DNA of 64,000 nucleotides from Pontimicrobium aquaticum (lineage in GTDB: Bacteria; Bacteroidota; Bacteroidia; Flavobacteriales; Flavobacteriaceae), in NCBI RefSeq assembly GCF_005047595.1, contig NZ_SUPL01000003.1:310001-374000 (forward strand), in the 5' to 3' direction. Shown here in pieces: positions 42,777 through 51,713 of this stretch; position 1 is the stretch's first letter, and every line of letters begins with the position of its first letter. The notes under the pieces are model-generated. The model was not told the DNA's origin and searched no databases. It saw only the letters and a program-made list of their open reading frames with translations. The position numbers and the translations under genes are program-made.

Positions 42777-44087
42777 CTAACCACCAAAGTCATCAAATCT
42801 AATGTGTTCATCAGGAATTCCGAAATCTTCTCCCATTTTTTGAACCGCTTTGTTCATTAATGGAGGCCCACAGAAATATAATTCAATATCTTCTGGTGTT
42901 TCATGATGATTTAAATAGTTATCTATTACACAATTATGAATAAAGCCTACAAAACCATCGCCTTCTTCATCATTAATATCTTTCTTTACTTTCCAATTAT
43001 CTTCTGGTAATGGTTCAGACAAGGCCAAGTAAAACTTAAAGTTAGGGAAATCTCTTTCTAATTCACGGAAATGCTCAATGTAGAACAACTCACGTTTAGA
43101 ACGTCCTCCATACCAATACGTTACTTTACGACCAGTTTTAATTGTTTTAAATAAGTGGTATAAATGCGAACGCATTGGTGCCATACCAGCTCCACCACCT
43201 ACATATAACATTTCACTGTCTGACTCATTAATGAAAAATTCTCCATAAGGTCCAGAAATGGTTACTTTGTCTCCTGGTTTTTGAGCAAATATATACGACG
43301 ATGCTACACCTGGATTTACATCCATCCAGCCATTTTTATTACGATCCCATGGTGGTGTTGCAATACGAACATTTAGCATGATTTCGCGTCCTTCAGCAGG
43401 ATAAGAAGCCATAGAATAAGCTCTTTCAACCGTGTCGTCATTCTTCATTACTAAAGGCCAAAGACCAAATTTATCCCACTCTGCTTGAAACTTATCTGGT
43501 GTTTCGTGTTCTTCAGGATGTGCTGTAATATCAATATCGGAATACTTAATCTCACAAGGTGGAATTTCAATTTGAATATATCCTCCAGCTTTATAACCCA
43601 TGTCTTCAGGAATTTCTACTACAAACTCCTTAATAAATGAGGCCACATTATAATTACGTACAACGGTAGCCTCCCATTTTTTAATTCCGAAGACTTCTTC
43701 AGGAATTGTAATTTCCATGTCTTGCTTTACTTTAACTTGGCAAGACAAACGTGCGCCATGTTGCAACTCTTTTCTAGTAAAATGAGGGGTTTCTGTAGGT
43801 AATGCTTCTCCACCACCAGACAATACATGACATTCGCATTGTATACAAGTCCCTCCACCACCACAAGCTGATGGTAAAAATATCTTCTGACTACTTAAAG
43901 TCGTTAATAACGTTCCTCCAGAGGCTACTTCAATTTCTTTTTCACCATTAATCTTTATTTTAACAGGACCAGAAGGTGATAATTTTTGTTTTACAAATAA
44001 TAGCAACCCAACTAACCCTAATGTAAGCACTAAAAATGCGACTACAGTTGCTAAAATTGTTCCTAATGTACTTGCGGCTAATATCAT
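42777..44087 (-). CDS. nqrF: Na+-translocating NADH:quinone reductase subunit F
   Basis: The electron-entry subunit of Na+-NQR, taking hydride from NADH. The N-terminal membrane helix (about 10-32) is followed by a ferredoxin domain with 2Fe-2S ligands C75, C81, C84 and C116, then the FAD domain (RAYSMASYP) and the NADH domain (SGPYGEFF, YVGGGAGMAPMRS, YFCGPPLMN). The 436-residue length is slightly above the proteobacterial size, as usual in Bacteroidota. It is the last gene of the operon, 1 base from nqrE. Confidence 0.97.
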   Translation of the reverse strand: MILAASTLGTILATVVAFLVLTLGLVGLLLFVKQKLSPSGPVKIKINGEKEIEVASGGTLLTTLSSQKIFLPSACGGGGTCIQCECHVLSGGGEALPTETPHFTRKELQHGARLSCQVKVKQDMEITIPEEVFGIKKWEATVVRNYNVASFIKEFVVEIPEDMGYKAGGYIQIEIPPCEIKYSDIDITAHPEEHETPDKFQAEWDKFGLWPLVMKNDDTVERAYSMASYPAEGREIMLNVRIATPPWDRNKNGWMDVNPGVASSYIFAQKPGDKVTISGPYGEFFINESDSEMLYVGGGAGMAPMRSHLYHLFKTIKTGRKVTYWYGGRSKRELFYIEHFRELERDFPNFKFYLALSEPLPEDNWKVKKDINDEEGDGFVGFIHNCVIDNYLNHHETPEDIELYFCGPPLMNKAVQKMGEDFGIPDEHIRFDDFGG

Positions 44088-44088
44088 G

Positions 44089-44826
44089 TTATTCTACTGC
44101 TTTTATTGTGTTATCAGCAATTTCTTTTGCATTTTCTTTCTCTATCTCTTCAACTTTCTCTTCGATTACTGCTGCTTTTTTTTCTTCTTGTTTAGGTTCT
44201 TCGTCACCTCCTGTTAACATGCCTCCAAAACTCATAAAGCCTATAGCCATAAGTCCTGTTATAATAAATGTTATTCCTAATCCTCTTAAAGCAGGTGGTA
44301 CGTTTGAGTATCTAATTTTTTCGCGAATGGCAGCTATTGCTAGAATAGCTAAAAACCATCCAATACCAGATCCTAAACCATAAGTTGTTGCTAACCCTAA
44401 GGTTGGTATTTCACGAGATTGCATAAATAAAGACCCTCCTAAAATAGCACAGTTTACAGCAATAAGTGGTAAGAAAATACCAAGAGAGTTATATAATGAT
44501 GGTGAAAACTTTTCAACCACAATTTCTACCAATTGTACCATGGTTGCAATAGTTGCAATAAACATGATAAATGATAAGAAACTTAAATCGTATGAGGCGT
44601 ACTCTTCACCTAACCATCTTCCTAAAGCCCCAGGTTGTAAAATATATTGGTCCAACAACCAGTTTAATGGTACAGTTACCAATAATACAAAGATTACTGC
44701 AGCTCCAAGACCAACTGCTGTCGATACCTTTTTAGATACAGCAAGGTAAGAACACATTCCTAAGAACGTGGCAAATACCATGTTATCTATAAATATTGAT
44801 TTAAAAAATAATTCTATATGTTCCAT
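44089..44826 (-). CDS. nqrE: Na+-translocating NADH:quinone reductase subunit E, with C-terminal tail
   Basis: An integral membrane subunit with six predicted helices, paralogous to NqrD. Conserved stretches include [34 protein letters not shown] and [25 protein letters not shown], with the conserved Cys residues around the half-helices (FLGMC and NCAILGG). Classical NqrE is about 200 residues. Here about 40 further residues follow the last helix, rich in Glu, Lys and Ala ([13 protein letters not shown] and so on), and look cytosolic and helical. The ion-pump core is intact. Confidence 0.95.
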   Translation of the reverse strand: MEHIELFFKSIFIDNMVFATFLGMCSYLAVSKKVSTAVGLGAAVIFVLLVTVPLNWLLDQYILQPGALGRWLGEEYASYDLSFLSFIMFIATIATMVQLVEIVVEKFSPSLYNSLGIFLPLIAVNCAILGGSLFMQSREIPTLGLATTYGLGSGIGWFLAILAIAAIREKIRYSNVPPALRGLGITFIITGLMAIGFMSFGGMLTGGDEEPKQEEKKAAVIEEKVEEIEKENAKEIADNTIKAVE

Positions 44827-44839
44827 AGTTTATCTTATT

Positions 44840-45487
44840 CTAGTGGTCTTCAACTAATGCTGGGTTTTTACTACGTTGTACCCAAATTATAATTCCTACA
44901 ACAATCAATGCCATTGGTGCTAACAACATAAATCCGTTGTTTTCATATCCAGTAGCATATAATCCTGTTTTTTCAATTGGGTCTCCAAGAACTTTATATC
45001 CTAATAAGGTTCCAGATCCTAATAACTCTCTAAAGAATCCTACAATAATTAATATGATTCCGTATCCTAATGCGTTTCCAATACCATCTAAAAATGAGCG
45101 CCATACGCCATTGCCTAAAGCAAAAGCCTCAAAACGTCCCATAATGATACAGTTGGTAATAATTAAACCAATAAAGGCTCCTAATTCTTTACTTAACTGA
45201 TATGAATATGCTTTTAATACTTGATCTACAATAATTACTAAAGATGCTACTACAGTTAACTGAACTATAATTCTGATTTTTGAAGGAATTATATTTCTAA
45301 TTAACGACATTACCACGTTACCAACTCCCATTACAAAAATTACAGAAATTGTCATTACAATTGAAGCTTTTAATTGTGCTGTAATTGCTAATGCCGAACA
45401 AATACCAAGTACTTGTATGGTAATTGGATTATTATCTGCTAATGGATCTAATATTAACTTACTGTCTTTTTTTGATAATAGTCCCAT
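44840..45487 (-). CDS. nqrD: Na+-translocating NADH:quinone reductase subunit D
   Basis: A 215-residue integral membrane subunit with six predicted helices. Features include the conserved LGICSALAIT and TNCIIMGRFEAFALGN segments, which match the NqrD/RnfE half-helix regions and contain the conserved Cys residues, and SFLDGIGNALGYGIILI. A short hydrophilic tail ends the protein. It is 3 bases after nqrC and 13 bases before nqrE. In the enzyme it forms part of the Na+ pathway with NqrE and NqrB. Confidence 0.96.
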   Translation of the reverse strand: MGLLSKKDSKLILDPLADNNPITIQVLGICSALAITAQLKASIVMTISVIFVMGVGNVVMSLIRNIIPSKIRIIVQLTVVASLVIIVDQVLKAYSYQLSKELGAFIGLIITNCIIMGRFEAFALGNGVWRSFLDGIGNALGYGIILIIVGFFRELLGSGTLLGYKVLGDPIEKTGLYATGYENNGFMLLAPMALIVVGIIIWVQRSKNPALVEDH

Positions 45488-45490
45488 AAA

Positions 45491-46243
45491 TTAATTCGTT
45501 TTTAAAGTGTTAAAATAAGGCACATATAGTCTCAACTCCGACTTAATCATGGCTGCAACACCATCGCCAGTAATTGTTGCTCCTGCAATAGCATCTACCT
45601 CATTATCGGTTTTATCATTATTTAATGGATCGCCATTACTTTTCGAAATTGCTATTCCAGTAAAGTTTCCTGAAGCATCTTTTAGGTGCTCTCCAATAAA
45701 ATCGTCCATAAAATAACGCTCTTTAATGTTGGCTCCTAAACCAGCTGTTTCACCTTTATGGTCAAAGTAAGCACCTTGAACAACCATATTAGCGTCCATT
45801 GCTACGTAAGCCCAAACAGCATCCCAAAGCCCTTTACCTCTAATTGGAGCTACATAAAATGTTTTACCATCCTTTTCACCAATAAACAAAGGCAAGCGTC
45901 TTTCTTTTCCTTCTTTAGCGTTTGATTGTTCTTTTTTAATATCTATTAAATATGCTTGGTCATCTTCTACTACATTAGTTTCATTAGTAATTATTAATTG
46001 CTTAGTAATGTACTTTTGAAACTCTGCGCCTACTTTATCATCAGCAATAAAAACCGCGCTACTTTCTTCGTTTTCGTTAACTCCCATGGCGTATAGAATA
46101 TTTTGTTGTTTTTCTATACGTTTATTCTCATCAATAGTAGGTTTTAATGTTTGTGCTACAAAGGCTAAAAGAGAACCAACAACTACTACCATGCCTATGG
46201 CAAATAGTATTGTGTATATATTTGAATCTGTTTTATTACTCAT
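45491..46243 (-). CDS. nqrC: Na+-translocating NADH:quinone reductase subunit C
   Basis: A 250-residue single-span periplasmic flavoprotein subunit. The N-terminal helix (about 11-31) anchors it. The domain carries IRGKGLWDAVWAYVA and GETAGLGANI. The FMN attachment site is AIAGATITGDGV, with T225 as the expected phosphoester-linked residue in the GATxT motif. ApbE, encoded at 35304, is the enzyme that would attach it. It is 3 bases from both nqrB and nqrD. Confidence 0.96.
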   Translation of the reverse strand: MSNKTDSNIYTILFAIGMVVVVGSLLAFVAQTLKPTIDENKRIEKQQNILYAMGVNENEESSAVFIADDKVGAEFQKYITKQLIITNETNVVEDDQAYLIDIKKEQSNAKEGKERRLPLFIGEKDGKTFYVAPIRGKGLWDAVWAYVAMDANMVVQGAYFDHKGETAGLGANIKERYFMDDFIGEHLKDASGNFTGIAISKSNGDPLNNDKTDNEVDAIAGATITGDGVAAMIKSELRLYVPYFNTLKTN

Positions 46244-46246
46244 GAC

Positions 46247-47452
46247 TTAGGCAGTTTTAGCTTTTAAACGTTTCATTCTTCTTTTAACATTACCTTGAAC
46301 CACATAATGGTCTATCGTTGGTGCAAATACATTCATTAATAGAATAGCTAACATGACACCTTCTGGATACGCAGGGTTAAACACACGAATCATGATTGAA
46401 ATAAACCCAATAAAGAATCCGTAAATCCATTTTCCTTTATTTGTTTGTGAGGCTGTAACTGGATCGGTTGCCATATACACAGCACCAAAGGCAAATCCAC
46501 CAATTAATAGGTGATGCCAGAAAGTAGTACTCATTAATCCGTAGAATTTACTGCTCTCAGTAATCCAACCAGAATCAACAACAAAGTTGAAAATTAATCC
46601 CATTACTAATGCACCTACAACAGATGACAGCATAATTCTCCAGCTACCAATTTTGGTAAAGATTAAGAATAAGCCTCCTAATAAAATTAATAGTGTTGAT
46701 GTTTCACCAACAGATCCTGGAATGAATCCGTAGAACATATCCATGATACTATAGCTTACCTCATTATTTTGAGCTAAACTACCTAACATGGTTTCGCCTG
46801 AAATAGCATCAGGTGTTCCTGCTCTTTCAACAGCTCCATGCACCCAAACTTTATCACCACTCATCCAAGTTGGATAGGCAAAGAATAAAAAGGCTCTAAT
46901 TGTTAATGCTGGATTTAAGATGTTCATTCCTGTTCCACCAAACACTTCTTTACCAATTACTACTCCAAATACGACTGCTACTGCTAGCATCCATAATGGT
47001 ATATCAATAGGTACAATTAATGGCACTAACATCCCTGTTACCAAGTAACCTTCTTCAACTTCGTGACCTTTAATAATTGCGAATATAAATTCAATCCCTA
47101 AACCAACACCATATGATACTATTACTAATGGTAATATTTTCCAGAAACCAAGGGTGAAGTTATCTAGTGTCCAAAACTCTGGACTAAAGAATGACATTCC
47201 CTCAGTAAAACCATTAATTGCAGCATGATGTTGATAACCTGCATTAAACATACCAAAGATTAAACATGGTATTAATGCCATGATAACCGTATTCATGGTA
47301 CGCTTTAAATCGTCGGCTGCTTTTATATGAGTTCCACCATGTGTGGTCTCATTTGGCAAAAACAAAAACGTATGGATCGCTGAAAATGCTGGCAACCATT
47401 TTTTGTCTTTATTTTTTTCTTTAAAATTATGTAAGTTTTGTTTTAAGCCCAT
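46247..47452 (-). CDS. nqrB: Na+-translocating NADH:quinone reductase subunit B
   Basis: A 401-residue integral membrane subunit carrying a covalent FMN and riboflavin. The FMN-linked Thr is probably T221 in AISGETMLGS. Conserved segments include GKEVFGGTGMNILNPALT, GFAFGAVYMATDPVTAS and NPAYPEGVMLAILLMN. Its start overlaps the nqrA stop by one base (TAATG), indicating coupled translation. It is the probable Na+ channel subunit of the complex. Confidence 0.97.
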   Translation of the reverse strand: MGLKQNLHNFKEKNKDKKWLPAFSAIHTFLFLPNETTHGGTHIKAADDLKRTMNTVIMALIPCLIFGMFNAGYQHHAAINGFTEGMSFFSPEFWTLDNFTLGFWKILPLVIVSYGVGLGIEFIFAIIKGHEVEEGYLVTGMLVPLIVPIDIPLWMLAVAVVFGVVIGKEVFGGTGMNILNPALTIRAFLFFAYPTWMSGDKVWVHGAVERAGTPDAISGETMLGSLAQNNEVSYSIMDMFYGFIPGSVGETSTLLILLGGLFLIFTKIGSWRIMLSSVVGALVMGLIFNFVVDSGWITESSKFYGLMSTTFWHHLLIGGFAFGAVYMATDPVTASQTNKGKWIYGFFIGFISIMIRVFNPAYPEGVMLAILLMNVFAPTIDHYVVQGNVKRRMKRLKAKTA

Positions 47453-48807
47453 TATCCTATCTCTTTAAGCATTAAGTCTAAACCTTCTCTTATAATTTTT
47501 TGATGTGGTTGTTTAGACACACATACAAATTCTGTTAACGCAAAATCTTCAGGAGCTACTTCATACATACCTAGTGCTTCCATTTCATCTAAATCTTTAT
47601 ACATACATGCTTTTAAGATTTGCATTGGAAAAATATCTAATGGAAACACTTCTTCGTAAGTTCCTGTAGTAACAAAAGCACGATGCTCTCCATTAGTATT
47701 AGTATTTAAATCGTATTCTTTTTTTGGTGTTAACCAAGAGAATGTTAAAGCTCTAGACGTAGAAATTTTATTAAAAACAGGCTTGTTCCAACCAAAAAAT
47801 TCGTAATCGTCACCTTCAGGGATGATTGTAATGGTATTACTGTAATAATCTAAATAACCATCTGGCTTAATATGTTTACCACTTAATACATCGCCTGAAA
47901 TAATTCTAACATTAGCGTCTTTTTCAATACCATAATCATAAATCATTGTTGCTACTTCACTTCCCAACTTAGTTACAAAATATCTTGGTTTTTGAACTGA
48001 AGAACCAACAAGTGCTACAACACGTTCTGCATTAAATTTACCCGTTAACAATAACTCTCCAATAATAACAAGATCTTGTGCATTTACTGTCCAAGCAACT
48101 TCACCTTTATTAATAGGATCTACCTTGTTAATTAGAGTGCCAACATTTCCTGATGGATGTGGCCCTGACACTTTATGAATTATTGCACCAGACACATTTG
48201 CTAAAGGCGAGTTTGTATTTTTTCCAACTGAAATATGAACTGTACCTCCTGTTAGTTTTCCTAGTGCAGTAACTGCTGCTTGTAATTCTTTTTCTTTTCC
48301 TTGAAGTGTAAAATCTAAATCAGCCGCCAAAGGTGCACTAGCATACCCAGAAACAAAAATAGCTTTAGGCGATTTGCTAGGTTTTGCAATTACATCGTAA
48401 GGACGTTGTTTCACAAAAGCCCAACAACCAGATTCCAGTAATCTAGCTTTTATGGCATCGGCTGTAGCATTATCTAAATTTACAGTTCCAAAGTCTTGGT
48501 ACGTTTGCTCCTTATCTGCTTGAATTTTAATGGCTAAAATTCTACGTTTTTCTCCACGAGCAATCTCAATGATTTCTCCAGAAACTGGTGATGCAAATTT
48601 CACATCTTCATTGGCTTTATCATAAAAAACAGGTTCTCCTGCTTTTACTTTAACACCAACTTTCACTAACATTTTAGGAATAACACCGTGGAAATCTTCT
48701 GGTCTAATAGTATAAAAGTTACTAACGATAGCATTTTCTTTTGCTTTTTCGGCAGCTCCTTTAAGTTTTATATCTAGACCTTTTTTAATACGAATGTCGT
48801 TTGACAT
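47452..48807 (-). CDS. nqrA: Na+-translocating NADH:quinone reductase subunit A
   Basis: A 451-residue soluble subunit on the cytosolic face of Na+-NQR. It begins IRIKKGLDIKLKGAAE and has FHGVIPKMLVKVGVKVKAGEPV (barrel-sandwich region), GPHPSGNVGTLINKVDPINKGEV and a C-terminal FVCVSKQPHQKIIREGLDLMLKEIG. It is first in the nqrABCDEF operon, whose gene spacings are 1-base overlap, 3, 3, 13 and 1 bases. A TAAATTTG box on the minus strand (48846-48853) may be its promoter. Confidence 0.97.
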   Translation of the reverse strand: MSNDIRIKKGLDIKLKGAAEKAKENAIVSNFYTIRPEDFHGVIPKMLVKVGVKVKAGEPVFYDKANEDVKFASPVSGEIIEIARGEKRRILAIKIQADKEQTYQDFGTVNLDNATADAIKARLLESGCWAFVKQRPYDVIAKPSKSPKAIFVSGYASAPLAADLDFTLQGKEKELQAAVTALGKLTGGTVHISVGKNTNSPLANVSGAIIHKVSGPHPSGNVGTLINKVDPINKGEVAWTVNAQDLVIIGELLLTGKFNAERVVALVGSSVQKPRYFVTKLGSEVATMIYDYGIEKDANVRIISGDVLSGKHIKPDGYLDYYSNTITIIPEGDDYEFFGWNKPVFNKISTSRALTFSWLTPKKEYDLNTNTNGEHRAFVTTGTYEEVFPLDIFPMQILKACMYKDLDEMEALGMYEVAPEDFALTEFVCVSKQPHQKIIREGLDLMLKEIG

Positions 48808-48845
48808 ATGTTTGAATATTGAAATTAGTTGTCTAAAAATCCGTG

Positions 48846-48853
48846 CAAATTTA
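48846..48853 (-). promoter_or_regulatory. Possible -7 promoter box of the nqr operon
   Basis: On the minus strand TAAATTTG fits TAnnTTTG and lies 38 bases before the nqrA start. The -33 element is not convincing. A perfect palindrome CACAATTGTG at 48902-48911 lies further upstream in the same 157-base divergent gap. Confidence 0.4.
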
Positions 48854-48964
48854 CGGATTTAATCCACAATTTTCATAATAAATCAATTATATTTTTAAGG
48901 TCACAATTGTGCAATAAAATTTGGGTATGAAATTTGCTTATCTTTACCCAGATAATTTAATTTT

Positions 48965-50212
48965 ATGAATAAATACACGCTTTTTGCTCTACTTTTAATA
49001 GCTTCATTTGCAGGGTTTTCTCAAGCTGAAGATGAGATTAACCCTCCTACTCACATAAAAACTATAAATTTTAAAGGACACACAAAAGAAAGTGAATTGC
49101 CTATCATTAAGCTCAACGAAAGGTTGCAATTATCGTTTGATGCTTTAAATGGAAATGAAGACGATTTTTATTACATCATTGATCATTATAATTTCGATTG
49201 GACGCCATCACAATTGATGAAATCGGAATATTTGCAAGGTTTCGACAATATTAGAATTACCAATTACGAAAATTCGTTTAACACCTACCAAATTTATTCG
49301 CATTACAGGCTTCAAATTCCAAATCAGCAAACCAGAATAAAAAAATCCGGGAACTATATCATTAAAATATTGGATGATTATGGTAATCTCGTTTTTAGCA
49401 GAAAATTTATGGTTTACGAACCTTTGGCTAATGTTGGCGTATCAATTAAACGCTCAAGAAATGTAAAGTATATTCAGCAAAAACAGTCGGTTGATTTTAA
49501 AATATCATCTCCTACCATATTATTTAACAACCCTAACCAAACGGTAAAGGTAGCAGTTATTCAAAATAACAATTTAAACACAGCCATTACAAACCTAAAA
49601 CCTCAATACACACTGGGTCGCGAGCTTATTTATAAATACGATAACGAATCTAGTTTTTGGGGAGGCAACGAATACTTATACTTTGAGAATAAAAACGTTA
49701 GAGCTGCCAATATTGGTGTGCAATACATAGACCTAAAGGACATCTACGAACATTATTTATTTACAGATATTATTAGAGCAGATAGACCTTACACTTATGC
49801 TCCTGATATCAATGGTAATTATTTAATAACCGCTGTTGATACAGATAATTTAGATATTGAAGCCGATTATACAGTTATTCATTTTTCGTTACAGCATCCA
49901 GAAATGTTAGAAAACAAGAACATTCATGTGTATGGTAGTTTCAATAATTACGCCATAACAGATGAAACAAAAATGGTTTTTAATCCAGATTCTGGGTTTT
50001 ATGAAACATCGTTAATTTTAAAACAAGGGTTTTACAATTATAAGTACGTAATGATTGATAGCGATGGAAATTTAGATGAAGGCGCTATAAGCGGAAACTT
50101 TGATGTTACCGAAAATAATTATAAAGTTTTAGTTTATTACCGAAATCTTGGTGCACGATACGACCGACTTGTTGGTGTTGGCGAGGGTTCATCAACGACT
50201 ATTACTAACTGA
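48965..50212 (+). CDS. Type IX secretion system plug protein (DUF5103)
   Basis: A 415-residue exported protein with a signal peptide ending AGFSQ (about 20). It matches DUF5103: IKTINFKGHTKESELPIIKL at the N terminus, FYYIIDHYNFDWTPSQL, a middle beta region, and a C-terminal E-set-like domain with HVYGSFNNYAITDET, FYETSLILKQGFYNYKYV and the closing VLVYYRNLGARYDRLVGVG. DUF5103 is the Plug that seals the SprA translocon on the periplasmic side in Flavobacterium. It is divergent from nqrA and 110 bases before apaG. Confidence 0.9.
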   Translation: MNKYTLFALLLIASFAGFSQAEDEINPPTHIKTINFKGHTKESELPIIKLNERLQLSFDALNGNEDDFYYIIDHYNFDWTPSQLMKSEYLQGFDNIRITNYENSFNTYQIYSHYRLQIPNQQTRIKKSGNYIIKILDDYGNLVFSRKFMVYEPLANVGVSIKRSRNVKYIQQKQSVDFKISSPTILFNNPNQTVKVAVIQNNNLNTAITNLKPQYTLGRELIYKYDNESSFWGGNEYLYFENKNVRAANIGVQYIDLKDIYEHYLFTDIIRADRPYTYAPDINGNYLITAVDTDNLDIEADYTVIHFSLQHPEMLENKNIHVYGSFNNYAITDETKMVFNPDSGFYETSLILKQGFYNYKYVMIDSDGNLDEGAISGNFDVTENNYKVLVYYRNLGARYDRLVGVGEGSSTTITN

Positions 50213-50322
50213 TTATCTATTAAATTGTTAAAATTATATTAGAAACAAGAATTTTGAAGTTTAAAAGCAAATATTTAGTATTTTTGGAATAAGAGAGACA
50301 TATTTCTCAATCAAAAAAAAGA

Positions 50323-50709
50323 ATGGTACAACAAGTAACAAAAGGTATAAAAATTTCGGTTGAAACAAATTTTGAAGGTACGTTTTATAAAAATTATAAA
50401 GTGCATTTTGCGTTTGGCTACAAAGTTACCATTGAAAATCAAAGCAAAGATTCTGTACAGTTAAATTCCAGACACTGGAAAATTTTAGACGCTTTAAACA
50501 ATGACGAAATTATAGAAGGCGAAGGGGTTATTGGAAAAAAACCAATAATTAAACCTGGAGAGTCACATACTTATAATTCTGGTTGTTTGTTAGCTTCACC
50601 TTTTGGTGCTATGCAAGGTCACTACAACATGGTTAATTTTACTGATACTAAAAAATTTAGAGTGGTAATTCCTACTTTTAAACTAAGTGCTCCTTTTGCA
50701 CTTAACTAA
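50323..50709 (+). CDS. apaG: ApaG domain protein
   Basis: A 128-residue all-beta fibronectin-like domain protein. Conserved phrases are VHFAFGYKVTIENQS, LNSRHWKILDA, GEGVIGKKPIIKPGESHTYNSGC and GAMQGHYNMV. ApaG homologues affect magnesium/cobalt resistance and diadenosine tetraphosphate metabolism in enterobacteria, but the biochemical role is not settled. The gene overlaps the 3' end of the opposing DUF6695-like gene by 8 bases. Monocistronic. Confidence 0.94.
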   Translation: MVQQVTKGIKISVETNFEGTFYKNYKVHFAFGYKVTIENQSKDSVQLNSRHWKILDALNNDEIIEGEGVIGKKPIIKPGESHTYNSGCLLASPFGAMQGHYNMVNFTDTKKFRVVIPTFKLSAPFALN

Positions 50710-51703
50710 GCCTTTTAATTAAATCAAATCTATAAATTGTTTCTTGCTGTTTTATATGGTAGAATGCGCAATTTGAGTAATGAACAAAGCTGTAATCGTC
50801 TTCATATTTAAAACACTCCTTATTTACTTTATACAATCCATCAACATCAATATTCCCATAGGGAGATACTCGTTTAAACCTATACTCATGTACAACATCT
50901 GTTACATGTATTTCAAACCAAGCTCCCGCTGCAATACCTTCTAACCATTGAGCATGATGACTTTTTATATCTACATGTTTAGGCTCTAATGTTCCGATGA
51001 AATTTGGTGAATAATCTTTTAATCGATCTAAAAAATAACGCCTATTATCCTTTTTTACTGAAGATTGATAGTTTGATATATCTCCTTGCTTACTTACTTC
51101 GTAAACACAATCCTCAGTATCTGCAATTACTACGCTTCCAATAGTGCTAGGTGTAAACCATTTTGATTGTTTTAAACGCTTTTTAATCTTATAATTAGTT
51201 ACCGAAGCAATTAAGCTATCCGTGACAAATCGAGCACAATTACAACCATCTTTTACAAAAGCTGCGTAACGAATAAAATGGCGATTTTGCATTCTGGTAA
51301 TATGACTTCTGGCTTTATCATAATCTACAGCTTTACAAACCGAAGCTATTAGTTTTCCATCACCATGAGTTAATTTTGGATGCGTTGAAAGAAACTCTAA
51401 AATCTCATTTAGATTTTTTATTGCATCATCCTGTATAATAGCTTTAATGGGAAAATTCAGTTCATGATCCGTATCTCTTCCTCTTACACGTCCATTAGGG
51501 ATAGGTGTAATATAGCGTCCAAAATCGTGGTATTCTAAAACTCCTGTGGTTTTGTCAATCAACACAAGTGCAGCATGACCAGCTCTCACATAATTCTTTG
51601 TACCAATACCAAAATATCTCATATATGGTGAGTACCATTCATCAGCTACCATGACAATAGTTTCAGGATATGCTAAAGTTAAAATGATACCAGAATTAGT
51701 CAT
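50702..51703 (-). CDS. DUF6695-like protein, possible permuted NlpC/P60 fold
   Basis: A 333-residue cytosolic protein with no signal peptide. It opens MTNSGIILTLAYPETIVMV and has GHAALVLIDKTTG, then FDFGRYI-like and HPKLTHGDGKLIASV segments, and CNCARFVTDSLI near residue 175. The His in GHAAL and the Cys in NCARFV are ordered as in LRAT/YiiX-type (permuted) NlpC/P60 hydrolases, where an N-terminal His strand precedes an 'NC..F' helix. DUF6695 membership is from memory; the fold is inference. It shares the strand with the NRDE gene upstream (10-base gap). Confidence 0.65.
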   Translation of the reverse strand: MTNSGIILTLAYPETIVMVADEWYSPYMRYFGIGTKNYVRAGHAALVLIDKTTGVLEYHDFGRYITPIPNGRVRGRDTDHELNFPIKAIIQDDAIKNLNEILEFLSTHPKLTHGDGKLIASVCKAVDYDKARSHITRMQNRHFIRYAAFVKDGCNCARFVTDSLIASVTNYKIKKRLKQSKWFTPSTIGSVVIADTEDCVYEVSKQGDISNYQSSVKKDNRRYFLDRLKDYSPNFIGTLEPKHVDIKSHHAQWLEGIAAGAWFEIHVTDVVHEYRFKRVSPYGNIDVDGLYKVNKECFKYEDDYSFVHYSNCAFYHIKQQETIYRFDLIKRLS

Positions 51704-51713
51704 TTACAAATAT

